This document shows, piece by piece, positions 27,423 to 35,965 of a stretch of 64,000 bases of DNA. The notes under the pieces were generated by a model, which saw nothing but the letters and a program-made list of their open reading frames with translations, was not told the DNA's origin and ran no database searches. This stretch comes from Ruminococcus sp. zg-924 (GTDB lineage: Bacteria; Bacillota; Clostridia; Oscillospirales; Acutalibacteraceae), in assembly GCF_024433635.1 (NCBI RefSeq), contig NZ_WNJZ01000001.1, positions 62,001 to 126,000 of the forward strand, given 5' to 3'. A program made the translations under genes and the position numbers. Position 1 is the stretch's first letter; the number at the start of each line of letters is the position of its first letter.

Positions 27423-29121
27423 GGATAAAGTGACGGCAACAAGAAGCGTGAACCTAAGCTCAAGCTTGACAAAAAATCTGACATTAGTAGGTCTTGTTTC
27501 GCTTTTGTTAACCTGCTTTGCAATAAGTATTATTTTTTGGTTTTTGATGTCGGGACAGCTTAAGGACGATATAAAGAACTACGTTCAGGTGCTTATGGTT
27601 GACTGTAACAAAATGTCTTCCTACTCGGAGCTTGACAGCTATAAGGGTGGCGATTACCGCATTACGGTTATTGATAGTTCGGGAAAAGTGCTGTATGAAA
27701 ATACAAAAGGTCTTGAAGAAGAGAAAATGGACAACCACAGTGACCGCCCTGAATGTATTGACGCTGAAAGAAACGGTGTAGGAATAAGCAGCCGTTATTC
27801 CAACGAAACGGGCGACTTGATGTACTACTATGCCGTTAAGCTTGAAAACGGCGATATTTTAAGAGTGTCTAAAAATATGTATAGTGTGCTGTCAATGTTC
27901 AACAGTATACTTCCAGCGGTTGTGATTATCGGAAGCGCAATTATATTGATTTGCTGGTTTCTTGCAAAGAGAATGTCAAGGCACATAACAAAGCCTATTG
28001 TCAATATGGCTAAGAATACGGAGCGTATAGCTTATGATGAGCTGGCACCGCTGTCAACAACTATTGAACAGCAGAGAGAGCAAATTTGGCGCAAGAACGA
28101 GGAGCTTTTGGCTGAAAACGAGAAGATTAAGACTATAACCGCAAATATGAGCGAGGGTCTGATTTTTCTTGACACTGACGGCAGAGTTATTATGCACAAC
28201 GAAAGTGCTCAGCAAATTATGCACACAAAGCGCAATGTTCCGCTTCACCCTGTCGGACTTGCGGCAACTGAGAGGGAGAAGTTTGAGGACTGCATAAGCC
28301 GTGCTAAGAAAGGAAAAAATGCAATTTGTGAGATAGAGCACGGGGAAAAGAACCTGCAAATAATCACAAACTCTGTTTTTGTTAATAATGTTCAGACAGG
28401 CGTTGTCTGCCTTATTGTAGATATAACGCATCACAAGAGTGTCGAGAGGATGAAGCAGGAGTTTACGGCGAATGTTTCACATGAGCTTAAAACGCCTTTA
28501 ACGTCAATTTCCGGCTATGCCGAGATGATAGAAAGCGGTATTGCAAAGGACGAGGATGTTAAAAGCTTCGCATCGAAAATCCACAAGGAGGCAAAGCGTC
28601 TGGTTACGCTTATCGGCGACATTATCAAGCTTTCACGCCTTGAGGAGGAGGCAAGCGAGCAGGACAGGCTGTCAACCATTGATATGGAGGCATTGCTGTC
28701 AGAATGTCGTGATTCGCTTGAGATGAACGCTAAAAAGAACGAGGTAAGCATAGAGGTAAGCTCCAAGCCGTGCAAAATTAAAGGTGACCGAGAGATGGTG
28801 TACGAGCTTGTTTATAATCTTTGTGATAACGCGATAAGATACAACAAGCACGGCGGAAAAGTAATGCTGAGTGTTGAGCCTGTTGGCGGCAAGGTTGTGC
28901 TGGCTGTTGAGGACACGGGAATAGGAATTCCGTCGGAGCATATAGACAGGGTGTTTGAGCGCTTTTACAGAGTTGACAAGAGCCGTTCAAAGCAAACAGG
29001 CGGAACGGGCCTTGGGCTTGCAATAGTTAAGCATATCGCCGAGCAGCACGAGGCGAAGATAGATATTGAAAGCGAGCATCAAAAGGGTACTAAGATAACG
29101 GTAAGCTTTAAAGCTTTGTGA
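27412..29121 (+). CDS. sensor histidine kinase, PhoR-like
   Basis: 569 residues. Membrane segment 1 (about residues 20-45, LVGLVSLLLTCFAISIIFWF), an extracytoplasmic sensor of about 115 residues, membrane segment 2 (about 165-188), a HAMP-like linker, a PAS domain (ITANMSEGLIFLDTDGRVIM), HisKA with phosphoacceptor His357 in FTANVSHELKTPLTS, and an HATPase domain (N box LVYNLCDNAIRYNKHGG, then DTGIGIP, and GGTGLGLAIVKHI). The start is ambiguous: TTG 27412, GTG 27415 or GTG 27430, all at or near the end of the response regulator gene. Translational coupling is likely. Confidence 0.92.
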   Translation: MVNKDKVTATRSVNLSSSLTKNLTLVGLVSLLLTCFAISIIFWFLMSGQLKDDIKNYVQVLMVDCNKMSSYSELDSYKGGDYRITVIDSSGKVLYENTKGLEEEKMDNHSDRPECIDAERNGVGISSRYSNETGDLMYYYAVKLENGDILRVSKNMYSVLSMFNSILPAVVIIGSAIILICWFLAKRMSRHITKPIVNMAKNTERIAYDELAPLSTTIEQQREQIWRKNEELLAENEKIKTITANMSEGLIFLDTDGRVIMHNESAQQIMHTKRNVPLHPVGLAATEREKFEDCISRAKKGKNAICEIEHGEKNLQIITNSVFVNNVQTGVVCLIVDITHHKSVERMKQEFTANVSHELKTPLTSISGYAEMIESGIAKDEDVKSFASKIHKEAKRLVTLIGDIIKLSRLEEEASEQDRLSTIDMEALLSECRDSLEMNAKKNEVSIEVSSKPCKIKGDREMVYELVYNLCDNAIRYNKHGGKVMLSVEPVGGKVVLAVEDTGIGIPSEHIDRVFERFYRVDKSRSKQTGGTGLGLAIVKHIAEQHEAKIDIESEHQKGTKITVSFKAL

Positions 29122-29159
29122 GAGTGTTGCGAATTTATTTAAATACTTAACATAACATA

Positions 29160-29200
29160 AGCGGCTAAGGAAAAGAGAAATTTCTTTGGCCGTTTTTTTG
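29160..29200 (+). terminator. terminator after the histidine kinase gene
   Basis: An imperfect stem (CGGCTAAGGAAA with TTTCTTTGGCCG) is followed by TTTTTTTG. Confidence 0.75.
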
Positions 29201-29247
29201 TTATATATTTAACAAACAAAAATAAATGTAATATAACTCAAAATATA

Positions 29248-29276
29248 TTGACTGTGTATAAATAACTTTGTATAAT
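29248..29276 (+). promoter_or_regulatory. promoter for the LRR-dockerin-CAP gene
   Basis: TTGACT (29248-29253), 17 bp, then TATAAT (29271-29276). The leader is about 35 nt with AAGGAGGA before the ATG at 29318. Confidence 0.75.
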
Positions 29277-29317
29277 AAAAATAAAAAGTAATGTTTATAA
29301 TAAGGAGGACTAAGTAT

Positions 29318-31765
29318 ATGAAAAAACTATTAAAACGCTGTACTGCCGTGGTTATGTCGGCATTAATGGCGGCAAGCGTTATTTGCGCAGGTGCAGTCGG
29401 TACAGCAGCGCTTGACACGGACACAAAAAAGGTTTTACCGTTGGGTGTGTCAAGTGACTGTCTTGCAGCTGTTGCATCCGGCAGGGGAGATATACACGTT
29501 GCTTCATCTGCTCAGGATGACAGTTACTATGAATATTACGTTAAAAGTGACGGCAGCGCCGAAATAGTTAATTTTGTAGGTGATATAGACTACGTTTATG
29601 TTCCCGACGAGCTTAACGGCGTAATTGTTACAAGCATTGGCGATACAGCTTTTTACGACAACACTTCTTTATCGGAAATAACACTACCCAAAAGCGTTGT
29701 CAGTATTGGAAATTATGCGTTTGCGGGATGTACAAATCTTATGCTTGTAAGCATTCCTGAATCAAAGCTGAAAAGTGTCGGCAACTTTGCTTTCGCCGGT
29801 TGCAGTTATTTGGACCATATAGAAGACTGGAGCAGTAATATTGAGTTTGTAGGTGAACGTGCTTTTGATGATACATTATGGTATAAATCTAACAGTGCCG
29901 GACCGGTGTATCTTGGAAAAGTGGTTATAGGCTATATCGGCGATATGAAGGTCAACGCAAAGATTGCGATTAAAGACGGTACTAAAGGCATTGCAAGCGC
30001 AGCTTTTGCCAACTTTACAAATCTTGCAAGCGTATCAATTCCGGAGAGCGTAAAAAATATCGGTGAAGCGGCGTTTGTCGGTTGTACCTCTCTTAAAGAA
30101 ATCTCATTTCCGAGCAGTATTACAAGAATGGGTGCAGGAGCGTTCTTTGATACAGCATGGTATAGTAATCAGCCGGACGGTATGATTTATATTGGCGACA
30201 TTGCATACGGTTACAAGGGTGAGATGCCGGCAAATACAAAAATAACAATTAAAGACGGCACAAGACTTGTTGCCGGACTTGCATTTTACGGTCAGCTTAA
30301 TCTTAAGTCGGTTGTCCTGCCTGAGTCTGTTCAGGTTATAGATGAGCTTGCGTTTTATTATGCGGAGAATCTGAGCAGTATAAATATTCCTAACAGTGTA
30401 ACAACAATCGGAGCTCTGGCGTTTTGCGCCTGTGATTCGCTTAAAACGGTGAAGTTACCTAAAACGGTTAGAACAATCGAGAACATTGCATTTGGCTATG
30501 ACATAAACGAAGAATCGGGTCAGATTGAGCAGGCGTCAGGCTTTACTGTTCAGGGCTATAATAACACAGAAGCGCAGTTTTACTGTGAGACTTTCGGAGT
30601 CAGCTTTAAAAGCCTTGGTACGGTTAAGGCAACGGGCGTTAAGCTAAACAAGACGTCAATGACAATGGGTATTCATGAGGAATACACATTAGCTGCAACC
30701 GTTTCGCCAAGCTATGTTAATCAGAATGTCAGTTGGAGCAGCAGTAACACAAGCGTTGCTCAAGTATCAAAAAGCGGAAGAATTACGGCAAAGTCAACGG
30801 GAACAGCAACTATTACCGCAAAAAAGGACGGCAAAACGGCCACCTGCAAAATAACCGTAAAGAAAGCGCCGACATCAATTACTCTAAATGCGTCAAGAAT
30901 TACGCTTGAAATAGGCGAAACCTTTGACCTGAACAGCTCGCTTCCAAGCGGACAAGCATCTTATGCAATTTATTACACAAGCGACAATTCGAGCGTAGCA
31001 AGCGTTAAAAAGGCAGGCGGCTTGGTAACTGCCGTTTCAGTGGGTGAAGCGACTGTTACTGCGACAACCTATAACGGCTTGACAGCAAGCTGTAAGGTAG
31101 CCGTTAAAATGCCGCTGATATACGGCGATTTGAATAAGGACGGCAAGGTGAACCTCAGGGACGCTATTGAAATACAAAAAATAAGCTTGTCGATGATTGA
31201 GCTTAACGAGGATAAAAGCAAGTGCGGCGACGTTGACAAAAACGGAAGAGTCAACCTGCTTGACAGTATATATGTTCAGAAATATGCCGCAAATATGAAT
31301 CCGGGTATAAGCGGAATAGGCGAAAAGGTTCCTGCTACTGAGCCGGTCGAGCCTTCAACAGACCCTGATATTCCAAGCAGCGACTATAACTTAAAATACG
31401 CAAGCGAGGTAATCAGTCTGGTAAATGCTGAAAGAAGCAAGGTTGAGCTTTCGCCGCTTACACAGAGGAGCGATGTAACAGAGGTTGCTCAGATTAGGGC
31501 TGAGGAAATTTCAAGGGTGTTTTCGCACACAAGGCCGAACGGAAGCGATTGCTTTACATTGATAGAAGAAAATAACATACAATGGAGAACAGTTGGAGAG
31601 AATATTGCGGCGGGACAAAGCACACCGCAGGAGGTAATGAATTCGTGGATGAATTCTCAGGGACATCGGGAGAATATATTAAATCCCGAATTCAACGGTA
31701 TAGGCGTTGCCTGCTTTAAGAAAGACGGTATTTTGTATTGGACGCAAATGTTTATCTGCGCTTAG
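29318..31765 (+). CDS. secreted BspA-type LRR, Big2, internal dockerin and C-terminal CAP-domain protein
   Basis: 815 residues. Signal peptide (MKKLLKRCTAVVMSALMAAS), then BspA/LRR_5 repeats at about 85-430 (for example TLPKSVVSIGNYAFAGCTNL, SIPESVKNIGEAAFVGCTSL). Two Big2 Ig-like domains follow at about 435-597 (VKLNKTSMTMGIHEEYTLAA, then ITLNASRITLEIGETFDLN). A type I dockerin lies at about 598-663 (loops DLNKDGKVNLRD and DVDKNGRVNLLD). After a Pro/Thr/Asp linker comes a CAP/SCP domain at about 690-815 (VNAERSKVELSPL, SHTRPNGSDCFT, VGENIAAG, GHRENILNPEFNGIGVAC). Dockerins usually sit at a terminus; here it is internal. BspA repeats often bind host or cell-surface ligands. The ATG at 29318 is chosen for its ribosome-binding site and signal peptide. 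Confidence 0.9.
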   Translation: MKKLLKRCTAVVMSALMAASVICAGAVGTAALDTDTKKVLPLGVSSDCLAAVASGRGDIHVASSAQDDSYYEYYVKSDGSAEIVNFVGDIDYVYVPDELNGVIVTSIGDTAFYDNTSLSEITLPKSVVSIGNYAFAGCTNLMLVSIPESKLKSVGNFAFAGCSYLDHIEDWSSNIEFVGERAFDDTLWYKSNSAGPVYLGKVVIGYIGDMKVNAKIAIKDGTKGIASAAFANFTNLASVSIPESVKNIGEAAFVGCTSLKEISFPSSITRMGAGAFFDTAWYSNQPDGMIYIGDIAYGYKGEMPANTKITIKDGTRLVAGLAFYGQLNLKSVVLPESVQVIDELAFYYAENLSSINIPNSVTTIGALAFCACDSLKTVKLPKTVRTIENIAFGYDINEESGQIEQASGFTVQGYNNTEAQFYCETFGVSFKSLGTVKATGVKLNKTSMTMGIHEEYTLAATVSPSYVNQNVSWSSSNTSVAQVSKSGRITAKSTGTATITAKKDGKTATCKITVKKAPTSITLNASRITLEIGETFDLNSSLPSGQASYAIYYTSDNSSVASVKKAGGLVTAVSVGEATVTATTYNGLTASCKVAVKMPLIYGDLNKDGKVNLRDAIEIQKISLSMIELNEDKSKCGDVDKNGRVNLLDSIYVQKYAANMNPGISGIGEKVPATEPVEPSTDPDIPSSDYNLKYASEVISLVNAERSKVELSPLTQRSDVTEVAQIRAEEISRVFSHTRPNGSDCFTLIEENNIQWRTVGENIAAGQSTPQEVMNSWMNSQGHRENILNPEFNGIGVACFKKDGILYWTQMFICA
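31111..31325. repeat. 215-bp direct repeat, copy 1 (dockerin-encoding)
   Basis: Matches 34215-34429 with only two differences in 215 bases, in the same reading frame. It encodes the whole dockerin and the segment ending NPGISGIGE. Confidence 0.95.
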
Positions 31766-31833
31766 ACTGCTTGCGGATTTACGGTATTATATAATAAGAG
31801 GAGATAGAGTGAGAGTAAAGGGAGAAATAGCAT

Positions 31834-34446
31834 ATGAGGAAAATGCTTAAAAGCTGTATAGTGAAGGTGTTGTCGCTTTTGATGACAGCAAGCGTATTGT
31901 TGGCTGCACCGATTACAGCAGGCGCTTTTGAGGCTTCAGAAAATACGCGGAATAGTGCGGCGTCACAGAGTACGATAAAAGTATCTGCCGCTGAAATAGA
32001 TTTAAATGGAGCGTATAACGCCATTCAAGGTGCTCTTGACATTGCAAAGAACAATGCAACCGCCGATAATGTATATAAGGTTATTGTGGAAAAGGGAGAG
32101 TACGTTATCGGCAGAAGTCTTAAGATTTACAGCAACACCTATCTATCACTTACCGGAGTAACTCTTGTGCGTGACAGCAGTTGTGCCGCAAATATAATAA
32201 GAACGGGCAGCAACGACAGCGCCGACACAGGCGTTACCGGTTACAGAGCATATACCAACATTACGATAGACGGCGGAACTCTTGACGGTAGCTGTACAAG
32301 AAATACTATTATAAAATTTGCCCACGCTACAAATATAACACTTATCAATCAGACGCTTAAAAATGTTGATAACGGACATATAATGGAGGTTGCAGGTGTT
32401 GATGGCCTGACAATTAAGAATTGTGACTTTTCAAATCAGGTTCTTACACCGTCGTCTTCTCTTGAGGGCTACGAGGCAATTCAGCTTGACGTTCTTGTGC
32501 AGTCGCATTTTCCGGGGTACAGGTCAGAGGATATTCCGATGAAAAATGTTTTAATAGAGGAGTGCAGCTTTAGCGAGTGCCCGAGAGGAATCGGAAGTCA
32601 TACTGCTATACTCAACAATCCATTTGACGGCATTAAGATAAAAAACTGTACCTTTAACAATATGAGCAGTGTTGCAATTCAGGGGCTAAACTGGATTAAT
32701 TGTGAAATTACGGGAAATAAAATTGACAATGCCCCAAGAGGTATAGCCGTGTATTCGGTAATGAATGAGGGAAAAGGAGTTTATAACGCAAGCTACCTTG
32801 CCTCTGAGGGAAAGACGACGGCGCACGTTACTGATAAATATACGGAAAATAAAAATCAGAATATCCTGATAGCTGATAACGAGCTTAGCAGATGCGGCTA
32901 TATTAATGATAAATATGCCGTGTATGAATCCGGCGGAATATTTGCGATAGGTTATGACATTCCAAAGGTTTATGCCCAAAATTCTAAGGACCACAGCGGT
33001 GGAATTGCCAAGGGAAATTACTACATAAGCGGCGTTACAGTCAGGGATAACATAATTGATGTAAAGGGGCACGGTGTTCGCTTTGTGGACACAAGAGCAT
33101 CCTCGGTAAAATCAAACACAATATTATGCTCTGAAAATACCCTTAACAAAGCGAACTATCACGGAATACAGGTGCTTGAAGGCAAAGCGGACCTAATAAG
33201 TGGAAACAGCATTAAAAATTCAAGCGTAAACGGAATTTATGTTTATAAAAACAGCAATGTTACCGAAATAAGCAACAACACTGTGAAAAACTCAAATAAC
33301 TACGGTATCAGTGTTGACAACGCTGTTGCAGGGAAGATATATAACAACATAATTGACTCAACCGCATCAAACGGTATACACGCTTCACACGGCGGCAGTA
33401 TCAGAGAGATAAACGGAAATACTATAAACAATGCAGGTAACCACGGAATAAGCATTACAAGCGGGTCAAGCGCCGCTAATGCGGGAAATATAATTAACAA
33501 TACGGTTTACAAGGCGTTATCAAACGGCATTAATGTTTCAAGCGGCGCAGGCGCAGGCGACATAAAGGGCAATTTCTTATCCTACTCAGGAAATCACGGA
33601 ATAAGCGTAACAGGAGCTTCAAGCGCAGGCACAATTTCCGAAAATGTTATCTTTGGCAGCGGCGGAAAGATGGTGAATGTCAGCGGCGACAGCAAAGCGA
33701 CTGTGGGTGCGAACAGCAGCTCAATAGACGCTTTGTCCATTACCTTGAATAAAACATCCATAACCCTGGGCGAAGGGGAAAATTACACCTTAACTGAAAC
33801 TGTAACTCCGTCAAACACAACATCAACAATTGTTTGGAGCAGCAGCAACGCCGGCGTAGCAACGGTAGATCAAACAGGAAAGGTTACAGCAAGAGCAACG
33901 GGAACTGCGAAAATAACGGTTAAGACTGATAACGGAAAGACAGCAAGCTGTGCTGTAACCGTAAAGAAAGCGCCAACCTCAATTGCTCTAAATGCGACAA
34001 GCCTTACGCTTGGAATAGGCGAAACCTTTGACCTGAACAGCTCGCTTTCAAACGGTGAGGGTGCGTACCATATTACATATTCAAGCGACAATCCGAGTGT
34101 AGCAAGCGTAAAGAGTGCCGGTGGCTTGGTAACTGCCGTTTCAGCTGGCGAAGCGACCATTACGGCAACAACCTATAACGGTGTAACAACCAACTGTAAG
34201 GTGAAGGTTAAAACGCCGCTGATATACGGCGATTTGAATAGGGACGGCAAGGTAAACCTCAGGGACGCTATTGAAATACAAAAAATAAGCTTGTCGATGA
34301 TTGAGCTTAACGAGGATAAAAGCAAGTGCGGCGACGTTGACAAAAACGGAAGAGTCAACCTGCTTGACAGTATATATGTTCAGAAATATGCCGCAAATAT
34401 GAATCCGGGTATAAGCGGAATAGGCGAAATTATCCCTGCTGCATAG
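31834..34446 (+). CDS. secreted right-handed beta-helix protein with Big2 domains and C-terminal dockerin
   Basis: 870 residues. Signal peptide (MRKMLKSCIVKVLSLLMTAS, cut near ITAGAFE), then a parallel beta-helix at about 50-630. The first part looks like a pectate-lyase/polysaccharide-lyase fold (ITIDGGTLDGSCTRNTIIKF, VEKGEYVIGRSLKIYSNTYL). It is followed by many PbH1 rungs of the form NGIxV...I..N.I..S.. (around residues 455-620). Two Big2 domains follow (about 630-790), then a terminal type I dockerin (DLNRDGKVNLRD, DVDKNGRVNLLD). Beta-helix proteins of this kind are lyases, epimerases or binding proteins; I cannot point to catalytic residues. It lies 68 nt after the LRR-dockerin gene, with GGAGAAAT before the ATG, and may be co-transcribed. 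Confidence 0.88.
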   Translation: MRKMLKSCIVKVLSLLMTASVLLAAPITAGAFEASENTRNSAASQSTIKVSAAEIDLNGAYNAIQGALDIAKNNATADNVYKVIVEKGEYVIGRSLKIYSNTYLSLTGVTLVRDSSCAANIIRTGSNDSADTGVTGYRAYTNITIDGGTLDGSCTRNTIIKFAHATNITLINQTLKNVDNGHIMEVAGVDGLTIKNCDFSNQVLTPSSSLEGYEAIQLDVLVQSHFPGYRSEDIPMKNVLIEECSFSECPRGIGSHTAILNNPFDGIKIKNCTFNNMSSVAIQGLNWINCEITGNKIDNAPRGIAVYSVMNEGKGVYNASYLASEGKTTAHVTDKYTENKNQNILIADNELSRCGYINDKYAVYESGGIFAIGYDIPKVYAQNSKDHSGGIAKGNYYISGVTVRDNIIDVKGHGVRFVDTRASSVKSNTILCSENTLNKANYHGIQVLEGKADLISGNSIKNSSVNGIYVYKNSNVTEISNNTVKNSNNYGISVDNAVAGKIYNNIIDSTASNGIHASHGGSIREINGNTINNAGNHGISITSGSSAANAGNIINNTVYKALSNGINVSSGAGAGDIKGNFLSYSGNHGISVTGASSAGTISENVIFGSGGKMVNVSGDSKATVGANSSSIDALSITLNKTSITLGEGENYTLTETVTPSNTTSTIVWSSSNAGVATVDQTGKVTARATGTAKITVKTDNGKTASCAVTVKKAPTSIALNATSLTLGIGETFDLNSSLSNGEGAYHITYSSDNPSVASVKSAGGLVTAVSAGEATITATTYNGVTTNCKVKVKTPLIYGDLNRDGKVNLRDAIEIQKISLSMIELNEDKSKCGDVDKNGRVNLLDSIYVQKYAANMNPGISGIGEIIPAA
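34215..34429. repeat. 215-bp direct repeat, copy 2 (dockerin-encoding)
   Basis: See the copy at 31111-31325. The two base differences give one K-to-R change and one silent change. Confidence 0.95.
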
Positions 34447-34457
34447 TTTGGCAACAC

Positions 34458-34508
34458 TGCGGTAAGCTCGACTGTAACCGCTTTACAGTCAGAGAGGAGC
34501 ACACCGCA
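34458..34508. repeat. nested inverted repeat 1
   Basis: TGCGGT (34458-34463) pairs with ACCGCA (34503-34508), GCTC with GAGC, and ACTGTAA with TTACAGT around a short loop. This gives an interrupted stem of about 17 bp. It lies directly after the beta-helix dockerin gene and has no T-tract, so it is not a classical terminator. Confidence 0.7.
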
Positions 34509-34511
34509 AAA

Positions 34512-34590
34512 ATCACTTGCGCAGAGCATAACAAGGCAGGGCTTTACAGCTCTGCCTTGATTAGCGTTGTACTCTGCCGCAAAAAGTGAT
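34512..34590. repeat. nested inverted repeat 2 overlapping a promoter
   Basis: ATCACTT (34512-34518) pairs with AAGTGAT (34584-34590), GCG with CGC, CAGAG (34522-34526) with CTCTG (34572-34576), enclosing a second hairpin AAGGCAG (34533-34539)/CTGCCTT (34552-34558). The right arm abuts the -10 box of the patatin promoter. Confidence 0.7.
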
Positions 34591-34595
34591 ATAAT
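34567..34595 (+). promoter_or_regulatory. promoter for the patatin-like gene, embedded in an inverted repeat
   Basis: TTGTAC (34567-34572), 17 bp, TATAAT (34590-34595). The spacer and -10 edge are part of the right arm of the preceding inverted repeat. The leader is about 15 nt with CAGGAGATG before the ATG. Confidence 0.6.
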
Positions 34596-34614
34596 TTATT
34601 CAGGAGATGATTAA

Positions 34615-35487
34615 ATGTATTACAACGCAGGGCTTGTGCTTGAGGGCGGAGGTATGAGAGGCGCATATACAACAGGTGTGCTTGACTTTTTGAATGAGAA
34701 CGATATTTATTTTAAGGACTGCTACGGAGTATCAGCCGGCTCGGGCAATGCGTGCTCGTATTTGTCAGGACAAAAGGGCAGAGCTATAAGAGTTATGGTT
34801 GATTATATTGGCGACAAGCGCTATTGCAGTGTTGGCAGTCTGATAAAGACGGGCGATATGTTTGGTGCGGAGTTTGTTTATTACACGATTCCGCAGCAGC
34901 TTGATATATATGACTATGACGCATTTTTACGCTGCAAAACAAACTTTTACGCCGTTGTTACAAATCTTGAAACGGGCAAGGCGGAGTATCTTCCAATAAA
35001 GGATTTGAGGGTGGATATGGACAAGGTGCTTGCATCATCGTCACTGCCCCTTATTTCACGTATTCAAGAGATTGACGGAAAGAAATATCTTGACGGCGGC
35101 ATTGCCGACTCTATTCCGATAAGGCAAAGCATAAAAAGCGGCAACGGCAAAAACCTTGTTGTACTTACCCGTGATATAAGCTACCGCAAAAAGCCTTCTT
35201 CAGTAGTCGGTGCATTAAAGCTGAAGTATAGGAAATATCCGTACTTTGTTGAGGCAAACAAAAACCGCTACAAGGAATATAACTCTGCTCTTGAGCTTAT
35301 CAAAAGAGAGGAAAAAAACGGCAGTATTGTTGCGGTAAGGCCGCAAAAGCCAATTGAAATAAGCCGCTTTGAAAAGGATGCTGATAAGCTTAAACAGCTT
35401 CATGAGGACGGCTACAATGACGCCTGCGCTAAAAAGGACGAGATTTTTGAGCTGCTTAAGTCGGCAGGAGAGTTTGAAATAAAATAA
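34615..35487 (+). CDS. patatin-like phospholipase family protein
   Basis: 290 residues with the full patatin catalytic set: oxyanion loop LEGGGMRGAY (residues 9-18), nucleophile Ser40 in GVSAGSGN, and the catalytic Asp160 in YLDGGIADSIP. The length and the C-terminal region fit the YjjU/RssA-like bacterial group rather than secreted toxins; there is no signal peptide. It would hydrolyse lipid acyl esters on the inner membrane face; the physiological substrate is unknown. It has its own promoter and is followed at 38 nt by the PH-domain membrane protein pair, so a membrane-related operon is possible. Confidence 0.88.
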   Translation: MYYNAGLVLEGGGMRGAYTTGVLDFLNENDIYFKDCYGVSAGSGNACSYLSGQKGRAIRVMVDYIGDKRYCSVGSLIKTGDMFGAEFVYYTIPQQLDIYDYDAFLRCKTNFYAVVTNLETGKAEYLPIKDLRVDMDKVLASSSLPLISRIQEIDGKKYLDGGIADSIPIRQSIKSGNGKNLVVLTRDISYRKKPSSVVGALKLKYRKYPYFVEANKNRYKEYNSALELIKREEKNGSIVAVRPQKPIEISRFEKDADKLKQLHEDGYNDACAKKDEIFELLKSAGEFEIK

Positions 35488-35524
35488 GATCATAATTTTT
35501 GAGCAAACTATTATCGGTGATACG

Positions 35525-35965
35525 ATGATTATTGAGGCTTCAAAAAAATATGCGCTGCTGCTTCAATTAAAAGCGGCGGCGCTTCTTGTTTTACTGGCAT
35601 TTTTATCAGGTGCGATAGCGGCTGTAAGTTTTGTCTTTGCCGCTGTGTTCGGGTTTTCTGCTTTGGCAGTATATATTTTCACAGCACTGTATATAAAACG
35701 CTTTGCAGATTCGCTGTCTGTTCGGACACAGAGCAGTACAATGATTATTAAGCAGGGGGTTATTATAAGAAAAACTGCGGTTGTACCGCTTGCGGCTGTG
35801 CGTTATTGCAAGGCTAAGAGAACGCCGCTGTCAAGACTTTTTGGAATTTGTACTGTGTCGGTGTTTACATCATCGGGCAAAGTCTTGATATACGGGCTTA
35901 GCTTTGCAGATGCTGAAAAAATAATTAGCTGTGCGGAGGAGAACAAATTTGAAAAAGCCGAGTAA
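35525..35965 (+). CDS. YdbS-like membrane protein with bacterial PH (bPH2) domain
   Basis: 146 residues. Two closely spaced membrane segments (about 15-33 and 37-57) are followed by a bPH2 domain (MIIKQGVIIRKTAVVPLAAV, then SRLFGICTVSVFTSSG). This is the YdbS architecture of Bacillus. The ribosome-binding site is weak (CGGTGA before the ATG). The next gene begins inside its end, as in ydbS-ydbT pairs. In Bacillus such proteins have been linked to bacteriocin resistance; the role here is not shown by sequence. Confidence 0.75.
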   Translation: MIIEASKKYALLLQLKAAALLVLLAFLSGAIAAVSFVFAAVFGFSALAVYIFTALYIKRFADSLSVRTQSSTMIIKQGVIIRKTAVVPLAAVRYCKAKRTPLSRLFGICTVSVFTSSGKVLIYGLSFADAEKIISCAEENKFEKAE

